Origin: Cerina litoralis | GTDB taxonomy: Bacteria > Bacteroidota > Bacteroidia > Flavobacteriales > Flavobacteriaceae | Length of the DNA: 64,000 bases | Assembly (NCBI GenBank): GCA_022008415.1 | Contig: JAIRBC010000002.1 | Span: 124,001-188,000 of the forward strand | Reading direction: 5' to 3' | Part shown: one piece after another, positions 18,226-28,330 of the stretch | How the letters are laid out: the number at the start of each line of letters is the position of its first letter | Position numbering within the stretch: the first letter of the stretch is position 1 | Notes under the pieces: model-generated | The model's input: only the letters and a program-made list of their open reading frames with translations | Database searches by the model: none | What the model was told of the DNA's origin: nothing | Made by a program: the position numbers and the translations under genes

Positions 18226-19077
18226 TTAGGAGAAAATGATGGTTTTGTTGTTGTAGACCATCGTTTTACGCTGAATATGAAGTTTTACTGCCCTGGAGAG
18301 TACTATCTTTTCCAAATCCCTCCCTTTGGCTATAAAATCCGCTATTTTGTGGGAATGCGAAACAGTAGTCACATCCTGTTCAATGATGGGTCCAGCATCG
18401 AGTTCCTCCGTAACGTAGTGGCTGGTGGCACCAATGATTTTAACTCCTCGGGCAAAGGCCGCGTGATATGGTTTCGCACCGGCAAAAGCAGGTAAAAAGG
18501 AATGGTGTATATTTATTATCCTATTGGGGTATTTGTCGATTAGGGCGGGAGAAATAATTTGCATATACCTCGCCAAAACAATAAAATCTATCCCGTACTT
18601 TTCCAATAGCTCCACCTGCTGTTTCTCTGCCTCCGCTTTGGTATCCGCCGTGACGGGAATATGGTAAAAAGGGATTTGAAACTGTTCTGCAATGTATTCC
18701 AAATCTCGGTGATTGCTGAGTATAAATGGTATATCGACCTCCACTTCGTGAGAATGGAACCGGCTCAGCAAATCGTAGAGGCAATGGTTGTATTTGGAGA
18801 CGAAGAGCGCCATCTTTGGTCTTTCTTCGCTCAAATGCATATTCCACTCCATGTTATATGGACCGGCCAGTACGCTTTGGAATTCATTCTTAAAATCGGA
18901 AAAAGAAACAACGTTGCCGTCAAATTCACTCTCTAAACGCATAAAAAACACGTTGGCCTGTTTGTCCACATGCTGGTCCAAATAAATAATATTTCCTCCT
19001 TCAGCATGTATAAAACCCGTAACGGAGCTTATAATCCCAGCTTGGTCGGGGCAATGTATCAAAATTGTAGTCTTCAA
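18226..19077 (-). CDS. purU: Formyltetrahydrofolate deformylase
   Basis: PurU hydrolyses 10-formyl-THF to formate and THF, balancing one-carbon pools. The 283-residue protein has an N-terminal ACT domain (ILIHCPDQAGIISSVTGFIH, residues about 5-24 onward) and a C-terminal formyl-transferase-fold domain from about residue 87. NRIINIHHSFLPAF holds the catalytic His, and GATSHYVTEELDAGPIIEQD holds the Asp. The conserved N-terminus requires translation from TTG at 19075-19077; no ATG lies between it and the upstream in-frame stop. gcvT, another folate one-carbon enzyme, lies 3.9 kb away, but the genes are not co-transcribed. Confidence 0.94.
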   Translation of the reverse strand: MKTTILIHCPDQAGIISSVTGFIHAEGGNIIYLDQHVDKQANVFFMRLESEFDGNVVSFSDFKNEFQSVLAGPYNMEWNMHLSEERPKMALFVSKYNHCLYDLLSRFHSHEVEVDIPFILSNHRDLEYIAEQFQIPFYHIPVTADTKAEAEKQQVELLEKYGIDFIVLARYMQIISPALIDKYPNRIINIHHSFLPAFAGAKPYHAAFARGVKIIGATSHYVTEELDAGPIIEQDVTTVSHSHKIADFIAKGRDLEKIVLSRAVKLHIQRKTMVYNNKTIIFS

Positions 19078-19264
19078 AACAAAAAAATTAGAAGTATAAA
19101 ATTAGAGTATTAGGAACGATTGGATACAAGGAACTCGTTTAAACTTATTCTTTTACCTACAAATATCACTTTTTGTGGGGAACTTATCCCGAGTTTTCGT
19201 TTAGAATCAATTTTCGCTCAGGTTTTCCGTAAATTGCGGTGGGAAAAGAATTTCTAATTTATCT

Positions 19265-22200
19265 ATGGAACAAACTAAACCATATACCCCAAAAAATAAA
19301 GTCCGCGTTGTTACGGCAGCTTCCTTATTTGATGGCCATGACGCGGCGATCAACATCATGCGGCGCATGATACAGGCCACAGGCGTAGAGGTTATCCATT
19401 TGGGACACGACCGCAGTGTCGCCGAAGTAGTGGACTGTGCTCTTCAAGAGGATGCGAACGCCATTGCCATGACCTCCTACCAAGGGGGACACAACGAGTA
19501 CTTTAAATATATGTACGACCTCTTGCAAGAGCGTGGGGCAGCACATATAAAAATTTTTGGCGGTGGGGGCGGTGTTATTTTACCCTATGAAATCAAGGAT
19601 TTAATGGCCTATGGAATTACGCGTATCTATTCCCCGGACGACGGAAGACATATGGGCCTACAGGGAATGATAAACGACCTGGTACAACAAAGCGATTTTC
19701 CCCTGCCCCATTTAAACTCGCCCAAGGGAAAACTCTTAGAAAATTCGATCAGGGAAAAGGATATAAGCACCATAGCCCGCCTGATTACCCTGGCCGAAAA
19801 CCGGCCAGAGGAATTTGAAAAACATTGGAGTTCCGTAAAACCATCAAAAAAGCAGGTGCCCGTTCTTGGGATAACCGGCACGGGCGGAGCGGGGAAATCG
19901 AGTTTGGTAGACGAACTTGTCAGACGGTTTTTGACCGATTTTGACCAAAAAACGATAGGGATCGTTTCCGTTGACCCCTCTAAAAGAAAAACCGGGGGTG
20001 CACTTCTGGGCGACCGCATCCGGATGAACGCAATCGATGACCCCCGGGTCTATATGCGCTCCTTGGCTACCCGGGAATCCAACAGGGCACTGTCTAAAAA
20101 TATGGATGAGGCCATACAGGTCTTAAAAGCTGCGGAATTCGACCTCATAATTCTGGAGACCTCGGGCATCGGTCAGTCCGATACCGAAATTACCGAGCAC
20201 TGCGATGTTGCCCTCTATGTAATGACACCCGAATTCGGGGCCGCTACCCAATTGGAGAAAATTGATATGCTCGATTTTGCCGATCTGGTCGCCATAAACA
20301 AGTTCGACAAAAGGGGTGCCCAAGATGCCCTTCGGGATGTAAAAAAACAATACGTACGCAATCACCTTTTGTGGGATACGGATCCGGAAAAACTACCCAT
20401 TTTTGGTACCATAGCCAGCCAGTTCAACGATATGGGTATGAATCGTCTGTACAAATCGATAATGGATACGTTGACGGAAAAAACCAAAATCGACCTCCAT
20501 TCGCATTGGGAAATTCCTACCGAACACTCACAAAAACTCTTTGTAATCCCTCCCTCACGTACCCGATACCTATCGGAAATATCGGAAACGAATCGAAAGT
20601 ACGATGGCGAAGCCAAAAAACAAAGCGAGGCGGCGCAACGGCTTTACGGAATCTACAAAACCATTTTATCCGTGCTTGGCGTTGCCGAAGACAAGGTTTT
20701 TTTATCGGAAAATGGAATAAATAGGGATAAAATCCTAAACCTATCGGACAAGGAAGGCCAAACGACTTTTTTAGAATCCCTTATGGAAGAGTTTCATCGA
20801 ACCAAAAGAGAATTGGATCCCGCCTCTTGGGAATTAATCCTGAATTGGGAAGGCACTTTCCAGCAATACAAAGATCCACAGTACACATTTAAGGTACGGG
20901 ACAAGGATATAAAAATTGACACGTATTCTTCCACACTGTCCCACTTGCAAATTCCCAAGGTGGCCCTTCCAAAATATAAGGCATGGGGCGATTTGTTGCT
21001 TTGGAACCTCCAGGAAAACCTGCCGGGGGGATTTCCATACACAGCCGGGCTGTACCCGTTTAAACGAACGGGTGAAGACCCCACCCGGATGTTCGCCGGG
21101 GAAGGAGGTCCGGAACGTACCAACCGTCGCTTCCACTACGTCAGCCTGGGCATGACCGCCAAACGTCTGTCCACCGCGTTTGATTCGGTAACCCTCTACG
21201 GCCATGATCCCGGGCACCGTCCCGATATCTACGGTAAAATTGGCAATGCCGGAGTATCTATCTGTTGCCTGGACGACGCCAAAAAGCTCTATTCCGGGTT
21301 CGACCTCAGTGACCCAATGACCTCGGTGAGTATGACGATTAATGGACCTGCACCTATGCTGCTCGGATTCTTCCTAAATGCTGCCATTGATCAGAACTGT
21401 GAGAAGTATATCAAGAAACAGGGACTCGAAAAGAAAATTGGCGACAAGATAAAATCAATTTTCAAAAAGAAAGGTGCCGGTCTACCCGAATATCACGGTA
21501 AATTACCTCAAGGCAACGATGGCCTGGGATTAATGCTTTTAGGGGTTACCGGCGACCAGGTATTGCCGTCGGAAGTCTATGAAAAAATTAAACAAAACAC
21601 CCTACACCACGTGCGCGGCACCGTCCAGGCCGATATTTTAAAGGAAGATCAGGCACAGAATACTTGTATATTTTCTACCGAATTTGCTTTGCGGCTTATG
21701 GGGGATGTCCAGGAGTATTTTATCCAAAACAAGGTAAGGAACTTTTATTCCGTTTCCATTTCGGGCTACCATATCGCCGAGGCCGGCGCCAACCCCATCA
21801 GCCAGCTTGCGTTTACCCTTTCCAACGGATTTACCTATGTAGAATATTATCTAAGCCGGGGGATGGACATCAACGAATTTGGTCCCAATCTTTCGTTTTT
21901 CTTTTCCAACGGCATCGATCCGGAATATGCGGTCATTGGCAGGGTTGCACGGCGTATTTGGGCCAAGGCCATGCGGGAAAAGTATCATGCCGGACCCAGG
22001 GCACAAATGCTCAAATACCACATACAGACCTCGGGACGAAGTCTCCATGCGCAAGAAATCGATTTTAATGATATCCGGACGACCCTACAGGCACTTTACG
22101 CCATCTACGACAACTGTAATTCCCTTCACACCAATGCCTATGACGAAGCCATTACTACCCCGACCGAAGAATCGGTTCGCCGTGCCATGGCCATCCAGTT

Positions 22201-22714
22201 GATCATCAATAAGGAACTGGGACTGGCCAAAAATGAAAATCCCCTCCAAGGATCGTTTATTATCGAGGAACTTACCGACTTGGTGGAGGAGGCGGTTTTG
22301 TTGGAATTTGATAGGATTACGGAACGTGGCGGAGTGTTGGGAGCCATGGAAACAATGTACCAACGCTCCAAGATACAAGAGGAAAGTCTTTACTACGAAA
22401 CAAAAAAACACTCTGGTGATTACCCAATTATCGGGGTCAACACCTTTTTGAGCTCCAAAGGCTCCCCTACCATTTTGCCCGTGGAGGTCATTAGGGCAAC
22501 AGAGGATGAGAAGCAAAACCAGATTATCACATTGGAAAACTTAAAACATAGGAACCAGGAAGAATCCGAAGATCAATTGACCCAGCTTCGCGAAGCAGCC
22601 CTAAAAAATCAAAATATTTTTGAAAAACTGATGGAGGTCACCAAGGTCTGCTCCTTGGGTCAGATAACCCATGCTCTATTTGATGTTGGTGGCCAGTACC
22701 GAAGAAATATGTAA
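19265..22714 (+). CDS. icmF: Fused isobutyryl-CoA mutase (IcmF type)
   Basis: The 1149-residue protein fuses three parts. Residues about 10-145 form the B12-binding domain, with the cobalt ligand His25 in [11 protein letters not shown]. Residues about 195-420 form a MeaB-like G-protein chaperone with P-loop GTGGAGKSS (205-213, Lys211). From about residue 580 to the end is the TIM-barrel acyl-CoA mutase. [20 protein letters not shown] is characteristic of IcmF rather than methylmalonyl-CoA mutase, whose equivalent stretch carries a Tyr-containing YPTMY-like sequence. The enzyme interconverts isobutyryl- and n-butyryl-CoA with coenzyme B12 while GTP hydrolysis gates cofactor loading. Some homologues also act on isovaleryl-CoA. 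No cobalamin riboswitch was seen upstream. Confidence 0.93.
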   Translation: MEQTKPYTPKNKVRVVTAASLFDGHDAAINIMRRMIQATGVEVIHLGHDRSVAEVVDCALQEDANAIAMTSYQGGHNEYFKYMYDLLQERGAAHIKIFGGGGGVILPYEIKDLMAYGITRIYSPDDGRHMGLQGMINDLVQQSDFPLPHLNSPKGKLLENSIREKDISTIARLITLAENRPEEFEKHWSSVKPSKKQVPVLGITGTGGAGKSSLVDELVRRFLTDFDQKTIGIVSVDPSKRKTGGALLGDRIRMNAIDDPRVYMRSLATRESNRALSKNMDEAIQVLKAAEFDLIILETSGIGQSDTEITEHCDVALYVMTPEFGAATQLEKIDMLDFADLVAINKFDKRGAQDALRDVKKQYVRNHLLWDTDPEKLPIFGTIASQFNDMGMNRLYKSIMDTLTEKTKIDLHSHWEIPTEHSQKLFVIPPSRTRYLSEISETNRKYDGEAKKQSEAAQRLYGIYKTILSVLGVAEDKVFLSENGINRDKILNLSDKEGQTTFLESLMEEFHRTKRELDPASWELILNWEGTFQQYKDPQYTFKVRDKDIKIDTYSSTLSHLQIPKVALPKYKAWGDLLLWNLQENLPGGFPYTAGLYPFKRTGEDPTRMFAGEGGPERTNRRFHYVSLGMTAKRLSTAFDSVTLYGHDPGHRPDIYGKIGNAGVSICCLDDAKKLYSGFDLSDPMTSVSMTINGPAPMLLGFFLNAAIDQNCEKYIKKQGLEKKIGDKIKSIFKKKGAGLPEYHGKLPQGNDGLGLMLLGVTGDQVLPSEVYEKIKQNTLHHVRGTVQADILKEDQAQNTCIFSTEFALRLMGDVQEYFIQNKVRNFYSVSISGYHIAEAGANPISQLAFTLSNGFTYVEYYLSRGMDINEFGPNLSFFFSNGIDPEYAVIGRVARRIWAKAMREKYHAGPRAQMLKYHIQTSGRSLHAQEIDFNDIRTTLQALYAIYDNCNSLHTNAYDEAITTPTEESVRRAMAIQLIINKELGLAKNENPLQGSFIIEELTDLVEEAVLLEFDRITERGGVLGAMETMYQRSKIQEESLYYETKKHSGDYPIIGVNTFLSSKGSPTILPVEVIRATEDEKQNQIITLENLKHRNQEESEDQLTQLREAALKNQNIFEKLMEVTKVCSLGQITHALFDVGGQYRRNM

Positions 22715-22765
22715 GCGAGATGCCATTGAGACAAGACAACGTCGCAGTTGAAATGTGCAGAAAGC

Positions 22766-22818
22766 CTGTGCTGAGCGTAGCCGAAGTACTTATTCCACGT
22801 AACGTAGCGGAGTGGAAT
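22766..22818. repeat. Extragenic hairpin element between icmF and gcvT
   Basis: GTGCTGAGCGTAGCCGAAGT (22768-22787) belongs to the CTGAGCG-TAG-CGAAG class of dispersed repeats familiar in Flavobacteria; it is followed by ATTCCAC (22792-22798) and GTGGAAT (22812-22818), which can form a hairpin. A shorter variant (CTAAGCACAGTCGAA) appears near 47749-47763. It could attenuate read-through from icmF. Confidence 0.5.
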
Positions 22819-22840
22819 CTAGTCACAGTGAACGAGATTT

Positions 22841-22870
22841 TTCGGTTACCGTGAAATTTCGATAAATTTG
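22841..22870 (+). promoter_or_regulatory. Likely promoter of gcvT
   Basis: The -7 box TAAATTTG at 22863-22870 is a perfect match. Nineteen bases upstream the sequence reads TTTTTC (ending 22843), one base off the TTG element. Transcription would start near 22876, leaving a leader of about 87 bases. Confidence 0.45.
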
Positions 22871-22962
22871 CCCCGCCGAAAAAGTTCAACGTTTAAAGTT
22901 TTTTCCAAACCAGAAACAACAGAAATCCGAATCACACCCTGATAAACCAAAAATACCCCAAT

Positions 22963-24048
22963 ATGAAAAATACCGCCCTGAGCAAAATACACGAAGCCCT
23001 AGGGGCCAAGATGGTACCCTTTGCAGGGTACAACATGCCCGTTTCCTATGAAGGGGTCAATGCAGAACATTTGACGGTACGCTCCGGTGTAGGGGTATTT
23101 GACGTGTCGCACATGGGGGAATTTCTGATCAGCGGTCCCAACGCCCTGGCTTTGATACAAAAAGTTACGACCAACGACGCCTCCAAGCTTGTTATCGGAA
23201 AGGCCCAGTACAGCTGCATGCCAAACGAGACAGGGGGAATCGTAGATGACTTGATCGTCTATCGAATCAAGGAAGAACAATATTTACTCGTGGTAAATGC
23301 TTCTAACATTGATAAGGATTGGGATCATATTTCCGAGTACAACACATTGATCAAGGCTGAAATGAGGAATATCTCGGATAATTTCTCTTTGTTGGCCATC
23401 CAGGGGCCCAAGGCCGTTTCGGCCATGCAGTCGCTAACCTCGGTAGAACTTGGAAGCATTCCATTTTACAGCTTTAAGGTCGCCGACTTTGCCGGCGTCG
23501 ATTATGTCATCATATCCGCTACCGGATATACAGGCTCTGGGGGATTTGAGATCTACTGCAAAAACGAAGAGGTAGAACAGGTCTGGAACAAGGTTATGGA
23601 AGCCGGAGCCAATTTTGGCATAAAACCCATTGGATTGGCGGCGCGTGATACTTTGCGTTTGGAAATGGGCTATTGCCTCTACGGGAATGATATCGATGAT
23701 TCCACTTCCCCAATTGAGGCCGGATTGGGATGGATCACCAAATTTGAAAAAGATTTTGTCAACAGTACTGCCTTAGCCAAGCAAAAGGAAGTCGGGCCAA
23801 AACGAAAGTTGGTGGCATTTGAACTCGATGAACGTGGAATCCCCAGGCAAGGCTACGATATTGTGGATGAAAAAGGGACTAAAATTGGAAATGTCACATC
23901 TGGAACCATGTCGCCCTCACTGGAAAAAGGAATTGGATTGGGATATGTGCCCGTAGATTTTTCTAAGAACGGTACCAAGGTTTTTATCAAGATTAGAAAA
24001 AACCAAGTTCCGGCCACGATAGTTAAACCGCCCTTTTACAAAAAATAA
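22963..24048 (+). CDS. gcvT: Glycine cleavage system aminomethyltransferase (T protein)
   Basis: GcvT moves the methylene group from aminomethyl-lipoyl H protein to THF and releases ammonia. The 361-residue length is normal. Motifs include [18 protein letters not shown] at the start, [11 protein letters not shown], the folate-site Asp region (TTNDASKL), [13 protein letters not shown] and [17 protein letters not shown]. The C-terminal barrel ends with [19 protein letters not shown] and KPPFYKK. gcvP and gcvH are not nearby. The lpd gene at 59148 encodes the shared L protein. The gene has its own likely promoter. Confidence 0.97.
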   Translation: MKNTALSKIHEALGAKMVPFAGYNMPVSYEGVNAEHLTVRSGVGVFDVSHMGEFLISGPNALALIQKVTTNDASKLVIGKAQYSCMPNETGGIVDDLIVYRIKEEQYLLVVNASNIDKDWDHISEYNTLIKAEMRNISDNFSLLAIQGPKAVSAMQSLTSVELGSIPFYSFKVADFAGVDYVIISATGYTGSGGFEIYCKNEEVEQVWNKVMEAGANFGIKPIGLAARDTLRLEMGYCLYGNDIDDSTSPIEAGLGWITKFEKDFVNSTALAKQKEVGPKRKLVAFELDERGIPRQGYDIVDEKGTKIGNVTSGTMSPSLEKGIGLGYVPVDFSKNGTKVFIKIRKNQVPATIVKPPFYKK

Positions 24049-24186
24049 GGAACCGGGTCTTTTAGGTCGTGCCGCAATGGAGAACCAGTGCCCAAGTAAT
24101 GGGTTGCGTATTATAAGTTCACCTTAATCTCTGAGCCCGAAACTTTGAACCTTGATTCCATCAACCATTAATTATTGAATTGAACG

Positions 24187-25014
24187 GTGAAGGAGGGAAA
24201 ATACAGAATACTTATTTTGGGAGCAAGTGGCTTTATAGGCAATGCGCTCTACAAGGAGCTTTGCTCCTATTTTGATACTTACGGAACCTACTTTTCCGCA
24301 AGGGGCTCCTATAGGGATAATCATCAATTTATCCGTTACGATCTTCAAGAGGACGATATTTTTGAAGTACTCGATAAAGTACGGCCAAATCTAATAATTT
24401 CGGCCCTGCGGGGCGATTTTGGCTCCCAAATCCAAGCCCATCAACACCTATCGGAATATATTGAAAGACATCCTTGCAAAATATTTTTCCTTTCCTCTGC
24501 CAACGTATTCGATGCCTATAGCAAATATCCATCCTACGAACATGACAAAACACTTTCCGAAAGTATCTATGGGCGATTAAAGATCAAGATAGAGAATATG
24601 CTATTGCGTTTGCCCGATGAAAAAATAGGGATCCTAAGAATTCCTATGGTTTTCGGGAACACATCGCCACGCATTAAGGAATTGAGGAATGTATTGGAAA
24701 GCAAGGAGCCAATTGAAGTTTTTCCGAACCTAATTCTCAACGTGACCAATGACGATCGGCTTTCGCAACAAATCCATTATCTAATTAACCGAGACAAAAG
24801 CGGGATCTACCACTTGGGCAGTGTGGACCTGGTGCACCATGAGGATTTAATTCAGGAACTGGTAAAAAAAATAGGTATTTTCAATCCTGTTTACAAACGA
24901 ATATTTACCACCAACGACGATCGTTATTTGGCGGTTCTACCTAAGACCAATAAACTGCCCAAGAATCTGCAGATCAAGTATCAGGAAATTATAGACCACC
25001 ATATTTACAGTTAA
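24187..25014 (+). CDS. NAD-dependent epimerase or sugar-nucleotide reductase-like protein
   Basis: The 275-residue protein has an N-terminal Rossmann motif (ILILGASGFIGNALYKEL, residues about 8-25) and resembles the RmlD-type short-chain dehydrogenases. A SSANVFD stretch stands in the place of the usual SSxxVY, and the catalytic Tyr-X3-Lys is probably YGRLKIK. The N-terminus starts at a GTG directly after an in-frame TGA; no ATG is available before the Rossmann motif. It stands alone, with no sugar-nucleotide genes around, so its substrate is unknown. dTDP-4-dehydrorhamnose reductase is the closest named family. Confidence 0.8.
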   Translation: MKEGKYRILILGASGFIGNALYKELCSYFDTYGTYFSARGSYRDNHQFIRYDLQEDDIFEVLDKVRPNLIISALRGDFGSQIQAHQHLSEYIERHPCKIFFLSSANVFDAYSKYPSYEHDKTLSESIYGRLKIKIENMLLRLPDEKIGILRIPMVFGNTSPRIKELRNVLESKEPIEVFPNLILNVTNDDRLSQQIHYLINRDKSGIYHLGSVDLVHHEDLIQELVKKIGIFNPVYKRIFTTNDDRYLAVLPKTNKLPKNLQIKYQEIIDHHIYS

Positions 25015-25335
25015 AATCTATCCCCAAAGTCGCCTAACCGTACGCCCGTTTTAAGGCCAACCCTTTTTGACCTTGCTCCGGTCAGCGCATTTACTTTGGT
25101 TATTGGGCATCAAAATTTCCCATGTACTGTTCACAAACTTTCTAGCACGGAAGCCTACCGCTAGGAACGATCCCAATTTAAGATTCAAGGAAATTGGGGA
25201 TTAGGATTCCAATTCTTAATTTTATCAAGTTAATTTCAGTTTAATTCAACTATCGAGCAGAGAGAAACGATGGATTTTGACTAATTTTAGTGATCGAGAG
25301 ATACATTGGCAACAACATAGCAAATAAATAATAGG
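25015..25335. other. 321-bp gap with one hairpin
   Basis: CCCAATTT (25172-25179) and AAATTGGG (25191-25198) form an 8-base inverted repeat around an 11-base loop. There is no T-run after it. Nothing else in the gap resembles a gene or a full promoter. Confidence 0.5.
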
Positions 25336-25623
25336 ATGAAAAAATTAACGAAAGGAGAAATCGAAACCCGGTTGCAGCAATTGGATGGCTGGGAATACGC
25401 GGAAGGAGCTTTGGAGACTGCCTTCGAATTTAAAAATTTTAAAGAAGCCTTTTCGGTAATGACCCGTATCGCCTTTGAATGCGAGGCGCAGAACCATCAC
25501 CCGGAATGGACCAACGTGTACAACACCCTGCAGATACGTCTGAACACCCACGATGCCAACGGGGTGACCGAGAAGGATTTTAAACTGGCAAAGAGCATAG
25601 AAGACATTATAGAAAGTGAATAA
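25336..25623 (+). CDS. 4a-hydroxytetrahydrobiopterin dehydratase
   Basis: Pterin-4a-carbinolamine dehydratase recycles the pterin cofactor used by aromatic amino acid hydroxylases. The 95-residue product has the expected length and the signature ECEAQNHHPEWTNVYNTLQI with the paired active-site His residues, followed by LNTHDANGVTEKDFKLA. It is followed after 128 bp by the YebC-type gene on the same strand. No phenylalanine hydroxylase gene is in the window. Some bacterial homologues serve instead in molybdopterin or transcriptional roles, so the substrate is inferred from family. Confidence 0.93.
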   Translation: MKKLTKGEIETRLQQLDGWEYAEGALETAFEFKNFKEAFSVMTRIAFECEAQNHHPEWTNVYNTLQIRLNTHDANGVTEKDFKLAKSIEDIIESE

Positions 25624-25751
25624 AAAATTAGTGGGTTAGCAGTTGCGGTTGGCAGTATTCTAAACGTTCAATATTCAAATTTTGGAATATAGAACCTGCT
25701 CCCTAAACTTCGAGATTTAGCCAATTGAAAAAATATAAATGAGTTCATAAT

Positions 25752-26462
25752 ATGGGAAGAGCTTTTGAGTTTAGAAAGGCACGCAAAATGAAAAGGTGGT
25801 CGGCCATGTCCAAGGCCTTTACCAGAATCGGCAAGGATATCGTAATAGCGGTTAAGGAGGGTGGCCCAGATCCTGCCGCAAACGCCCGGTTGAGGGCGGT
25901 TATCCAGAATGCCAAGTCGGTCAACATGCCCAAAGACAACGTGGAACGCGCCATTAAGAGGGCGTCGGACAAAAGCCTTGGGGAGTACAAAGAGGTGCTT
26001 TTTGAAGGCTATGCCCCTCATGGGATCGCCATTTTAATTGAGACCGCGACCGACAACAATACCCGAACGGTGGCCAATATCAGGAGTTATTTTAACAAGT
26101 GTAACGGGAGCTTGGGAACTTCTGGATCCGTAGAGTTCATGTTCGACCATACCTGTAATTTTTGTATCAACGCCGAAGGCCTTGACCCCGAGGAAATAGA
26201 ATTGGAAATGATCGATTTTGGGGCAGAGGAGGTCTTTGATGACGAGGAAGGCATCCATATCTACGCTCCTTTTGAGAGCTTCGGGGCCATACAGAAAGAG
26301 CTGGAATTGCGTGATTTAGAAATCCTCTCCTCCGGATTTGAACGAATACCACAGATTACCAAGGAACTGAGCGAGGAAGATGCAGCGGATGTGGAAAAAT
26401 TGCTCGAAAAAATAGAGGAAGACGACGACGTTCAGAACGTCTATCACACCATGAAGGAATAA
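25752..26462 (+). CDS. YebC/PmpR-family protein
   Basis: The 236-residue protein has the family's usual length and its opening MGRAFEFRKARKMKRWSAMS followed by KAFTRIGKDI. Conserved parts include GGPDPAANARLRAVIQNAKS, NMPKDNVERAI, EGYAPHGIAILIE, DNNTRTVANIRSYF and GTSGSVEFMF. The C-terminal third is strongly acidic (LSEEDAADVEKLLEKIEEDD). Members are annotated as transcriptional regulators; recent work links some of them to translation of polyproline stretches. The single gene has no clear operon partner. Confidence 0.94.
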   Translation: MGRAFEFRKARKMKRWSAMSKAFTRIGKDIVIAVKEGGPDPAANARLRAVIQNAKSVNMPKDNVERAIKRASDKSLGEYKEVLFEGYAPHGIAILIETATDNNTRTVANIRSYFNKCNGSLGTSGSVEFMFDHTCNFCINAEGLDPEEIELEMIDFGAEEVFDDEEGIHIYAPFESFGAIQKELELRDLEILSSGFERIPQITKELSEEDAADVEKLLEKIEEDDDVQNVYHTMKE

Positions 26463-26483
26463 GGTGTTGGGAAGGTACAAATT

Positions 26484-26518
26484 TCAAGCTCAAGCTCAAA
26501 CCCAGGCTCAAGCTCAAA
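26484..26518. repeat. Low-complexity CAAGCT repeat
   Basis: TCAAGCTCAAGCTCAAA is followed, after CCCA, by GGCTCAAGCTCAAA, so a 6-base CAAGCT unit is repeated imperfectly between two convergent genes. Shorter relatives appear at about 44047 and 62812. Confidence 0.5.
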
Positions 26519-26590
26519 AAAGCTTATAGGATTACGAGTTTATCATTTTTTAAATTTCACTGACAACTTTGCACCTTTAACATGGAACTT

Positions 26591-27127
26591 TCAGCTATTG
26601 CCAGGTATTTTTCCCACTACTCCTTTAAAAAAATCCCGATAGGCCCTAAAGTCGGCCTCCTTGTCTGTGGATGGATAGTATAAACGGGAAATCTTTACCT
26701 CTTTTTTACCGTAATCGAAAGCGACCAGTAGAATGGGGACGTTTGCTTTCTTTGCAATGTAGTAAAAACCGGTTTTCCATTTCGTCACCTTTTTTCGGGT
26801 GCCCTCCGGTGACAGCGCCAATCTAAATTTTTCACGTTCTTCAAAAATTTTTGCAATTGCACCTACGGTGTCGCTTCTTTTGGTCCTATCAATGGGCGCA
26901 CCGCCCATTCTCCGAAAATACCATCCAAAAGGAGGTTTAAATAGACTGCTTTTTCCAATATAGTTGATCTCCTCGTCCAAAACCTTTCTCACCAACAACC
27001 CTAGGAAAAAATCGACCCAACTGGTATGGGGCGCTACCGCGACAACGCACTTGTCTACCTTCGGAAAGGAGCCCATAAGGCGCCATCCCAAAATTTTAAA
27101 GTAAATAAATTTTGCCAGACTATGCAC
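26591..27127 (-). CDS. PlsC-like acyltransferase
   Basis: The 178-residue protein has the acyltransferase HX4D motif (VAPHTSWVDFFLG) and the later SPEGTRKK block, both diagnostic of lysophosphatidic-acid-type acyltransferases. GGAPIDRTKRSD is the third block. It has no long membrane domain beyond a hydrophobic N-terminus. Translation is taken from GTG at 27127; no ATG exists before the upstream in-frame stop. It is the last gene of the leftward run kdsB-HAD-Fe-ADH, with a 74-bp gap, so its acceptor may be part of an envelope lipid rather than the main phospholipid pathway; this is inference. Confidence 0.87.
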   Translation of the reverse strand: MHSLAKFIYFKILGWRLMGSFPKVDKCVVAVAPHTSWVDFFLGLLVRKVLDEEINYIGKSSLFKPPFGWYFRRMGGAPIDRTKRSDTVGAIAKIFEEREKFRLALSPEGTRKKVTKWKTGFYYIAKKANVPILLVAFDYGKKEVKISRLYYPSTDKEADFRAYRDFFKGVVGKIPGNS

Positions 27128-27201
27128 GATAATCGGTTTCCGGGACTTTTGCTCGAGGTTCTAAGGTTGTGGTAAAATGGATAAGGCGATTTCTTTTTAT
27201 A

Positions 27202-28326
27202 CTAGATTTTCCCATATATCGATTTTAGCTTCTCCGGGGTAATGGTCCTGCGCCAATCATAACCGACCGCATTTTCCCAAAGTGGCTCCAAGCTCATCGC
27301 CACTGCGATCATGGTGTCGTATTCCGAGTCGCTTAGACCTTTACATATACCGGTTGGCAATGAAATGTTGTGCTTATTCTTCATTTCGTGAAAAAGCTCG
27401 ACCCCCTGTGGATAAAATTCCTCTAAATGTTGAAAAATCAAGCAGTTGCCTATCCCATGCCTTATTCCCAACGAGTACGAGAGCCCATAGCTCATGGCAT
27501 GCGCGACACCAACTTGGGAATAAGCGATACTCATACCTCCATGCCAGGAGGCCATCATCAACTTATCCCTCGATTCCGCTTCACATATATTATTGAGAAA
27601 TACCTCCTTACAAAGTTCCAAGGCCTTTTCCCCATAACTCTGGCTAAAGGCGTTCAGATAGGTTCCGCTTAACGATTCTATGCAGTGGATATAACAGTCC
27701 ATCCCAGTGTAAAACCACTGTTCCGTGGGAACACCTTGGGCGAGATCTGGATCCAAAACAACTTGGTCGAACGTAGTACTATCGGAGTTGATCCCCAATT
27801 TTTTTTCCGGTCCCAAGAGAACTGTAGTCCTTGAAACTTCGGCCCCGGTACCGCTTATGGTAGGTATGCCCACATGGTAAATAGAAGGTTTTTTTACCAA
27901 GTCCCACCCTTGGTAATCCGCTGCACCGCCTTTATTGGTCAACATAATGGCCACTGCTTTAGCCAGATCCATTATCGTACCACCTCCAATTCCAACAATT
28001 CCAGATGGCAATTCGGAAAAGCTGTCCCTTATTCTTTGCGCCAGGGCATCTACCTGCTCCGTTTTTGGCTCCTCGTCCGAAGAAATAAAAATAATCTGGT
28101 CGTGGAACAGCAGGGGTATCCTACCTGGCAGATCTGTATCCTCAAAAACCGAATCTACAAGAAATATAAAGGGCGCCTCGGAACTGGTTCGTTTGGGCAT
28201 TAAAATTTCCCCCAGTTGATCCAAACTACCGGCGCCAAAAATAACTCTTGGAACCATTGGAAAGTTCTTGAATCTATTCATTATTTGAGGTCTATGCTTC
28301 GTGTTCGCGTATGTACTTGTGCTCAT
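27202..28326 (-). CDS. Iron-containing alcohol dehydrogenase, KdnB-like
   Basis: The 374-residue protein carries the iron-ADH pattern: RVIFGAGSLDQLGEIL near the start, the nucleotide-binding GIGGGTIMDLAKAVAI, and metal ligands in DCYIHCIES, GVAHAMSYGL and GIRHGIGNCL. Starting at 28326, four bases after the upstream stop, gives about 15 extra residues; the ATG at about 28281 (MNRFKNFPMVPRVIFG) fits the family better. Its position behind kdsB and a HAD hydrolase suggests KdnB, which oxidises the C8 hydroxyl of Kdo before transamination by KdnA to 8-amino-Kdo. No KdnA-like aminotransferase is in the window, so the assignment is tentative. Confidence 0.82.
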   Translation of the reverse strand: MSTSTYANTKHRPQIMNRFKNFPMVPRVIFGAGSLDQLGEILMPKRTSSEAPFIFLVDSVFEDTDLPGRIPLLFHDQIIFISSDEEPKTEQVDALAQRIRDSFSELPSGIVGIGGGTIMDLAKAVAIMLTNKGGAADYQGWDLVKKPSIYHVGIPTISGTGAEVSRTTVLLGPEKKLGINSDSTTFDQVVLDPDLAQGVPTEQWFYTGMDCYIHCIESLSGTYLNAFSQSYGEKALELCKEVFLNNICEAESRDKLMMASWHGGMSIAYSQVGVAHAMSYGLSYSLGIRHGIGNCLIFQHLEEFYPQGVELFHEMKNKHNISLPTGICKGLSDSEYDTMIAVAMSLEPLWENAVGYDWRRTITPEKLKSIYGKI

Positions 28327-28330
28327 TGTA

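Noticed and set aside
19078..19264. Cobalamin riboswitch before icmF
   Set aside because: The 187-bp region lacks a B12-box-like conserved sequence and a terminator-type stem; only a GTTTAAAC repeat relative is present.
19265..22714. Many long frames antisense to icmF
   Set aside because: They are shadows of a strongly coding GC-rich gene whose sense product matches IcmF from end to end.
22715..22962. Glycine riboswitch before gcvT
   Set aside because: No tandem aptamer pattern is visible; the region is a dispersed repeat plus a promoter.
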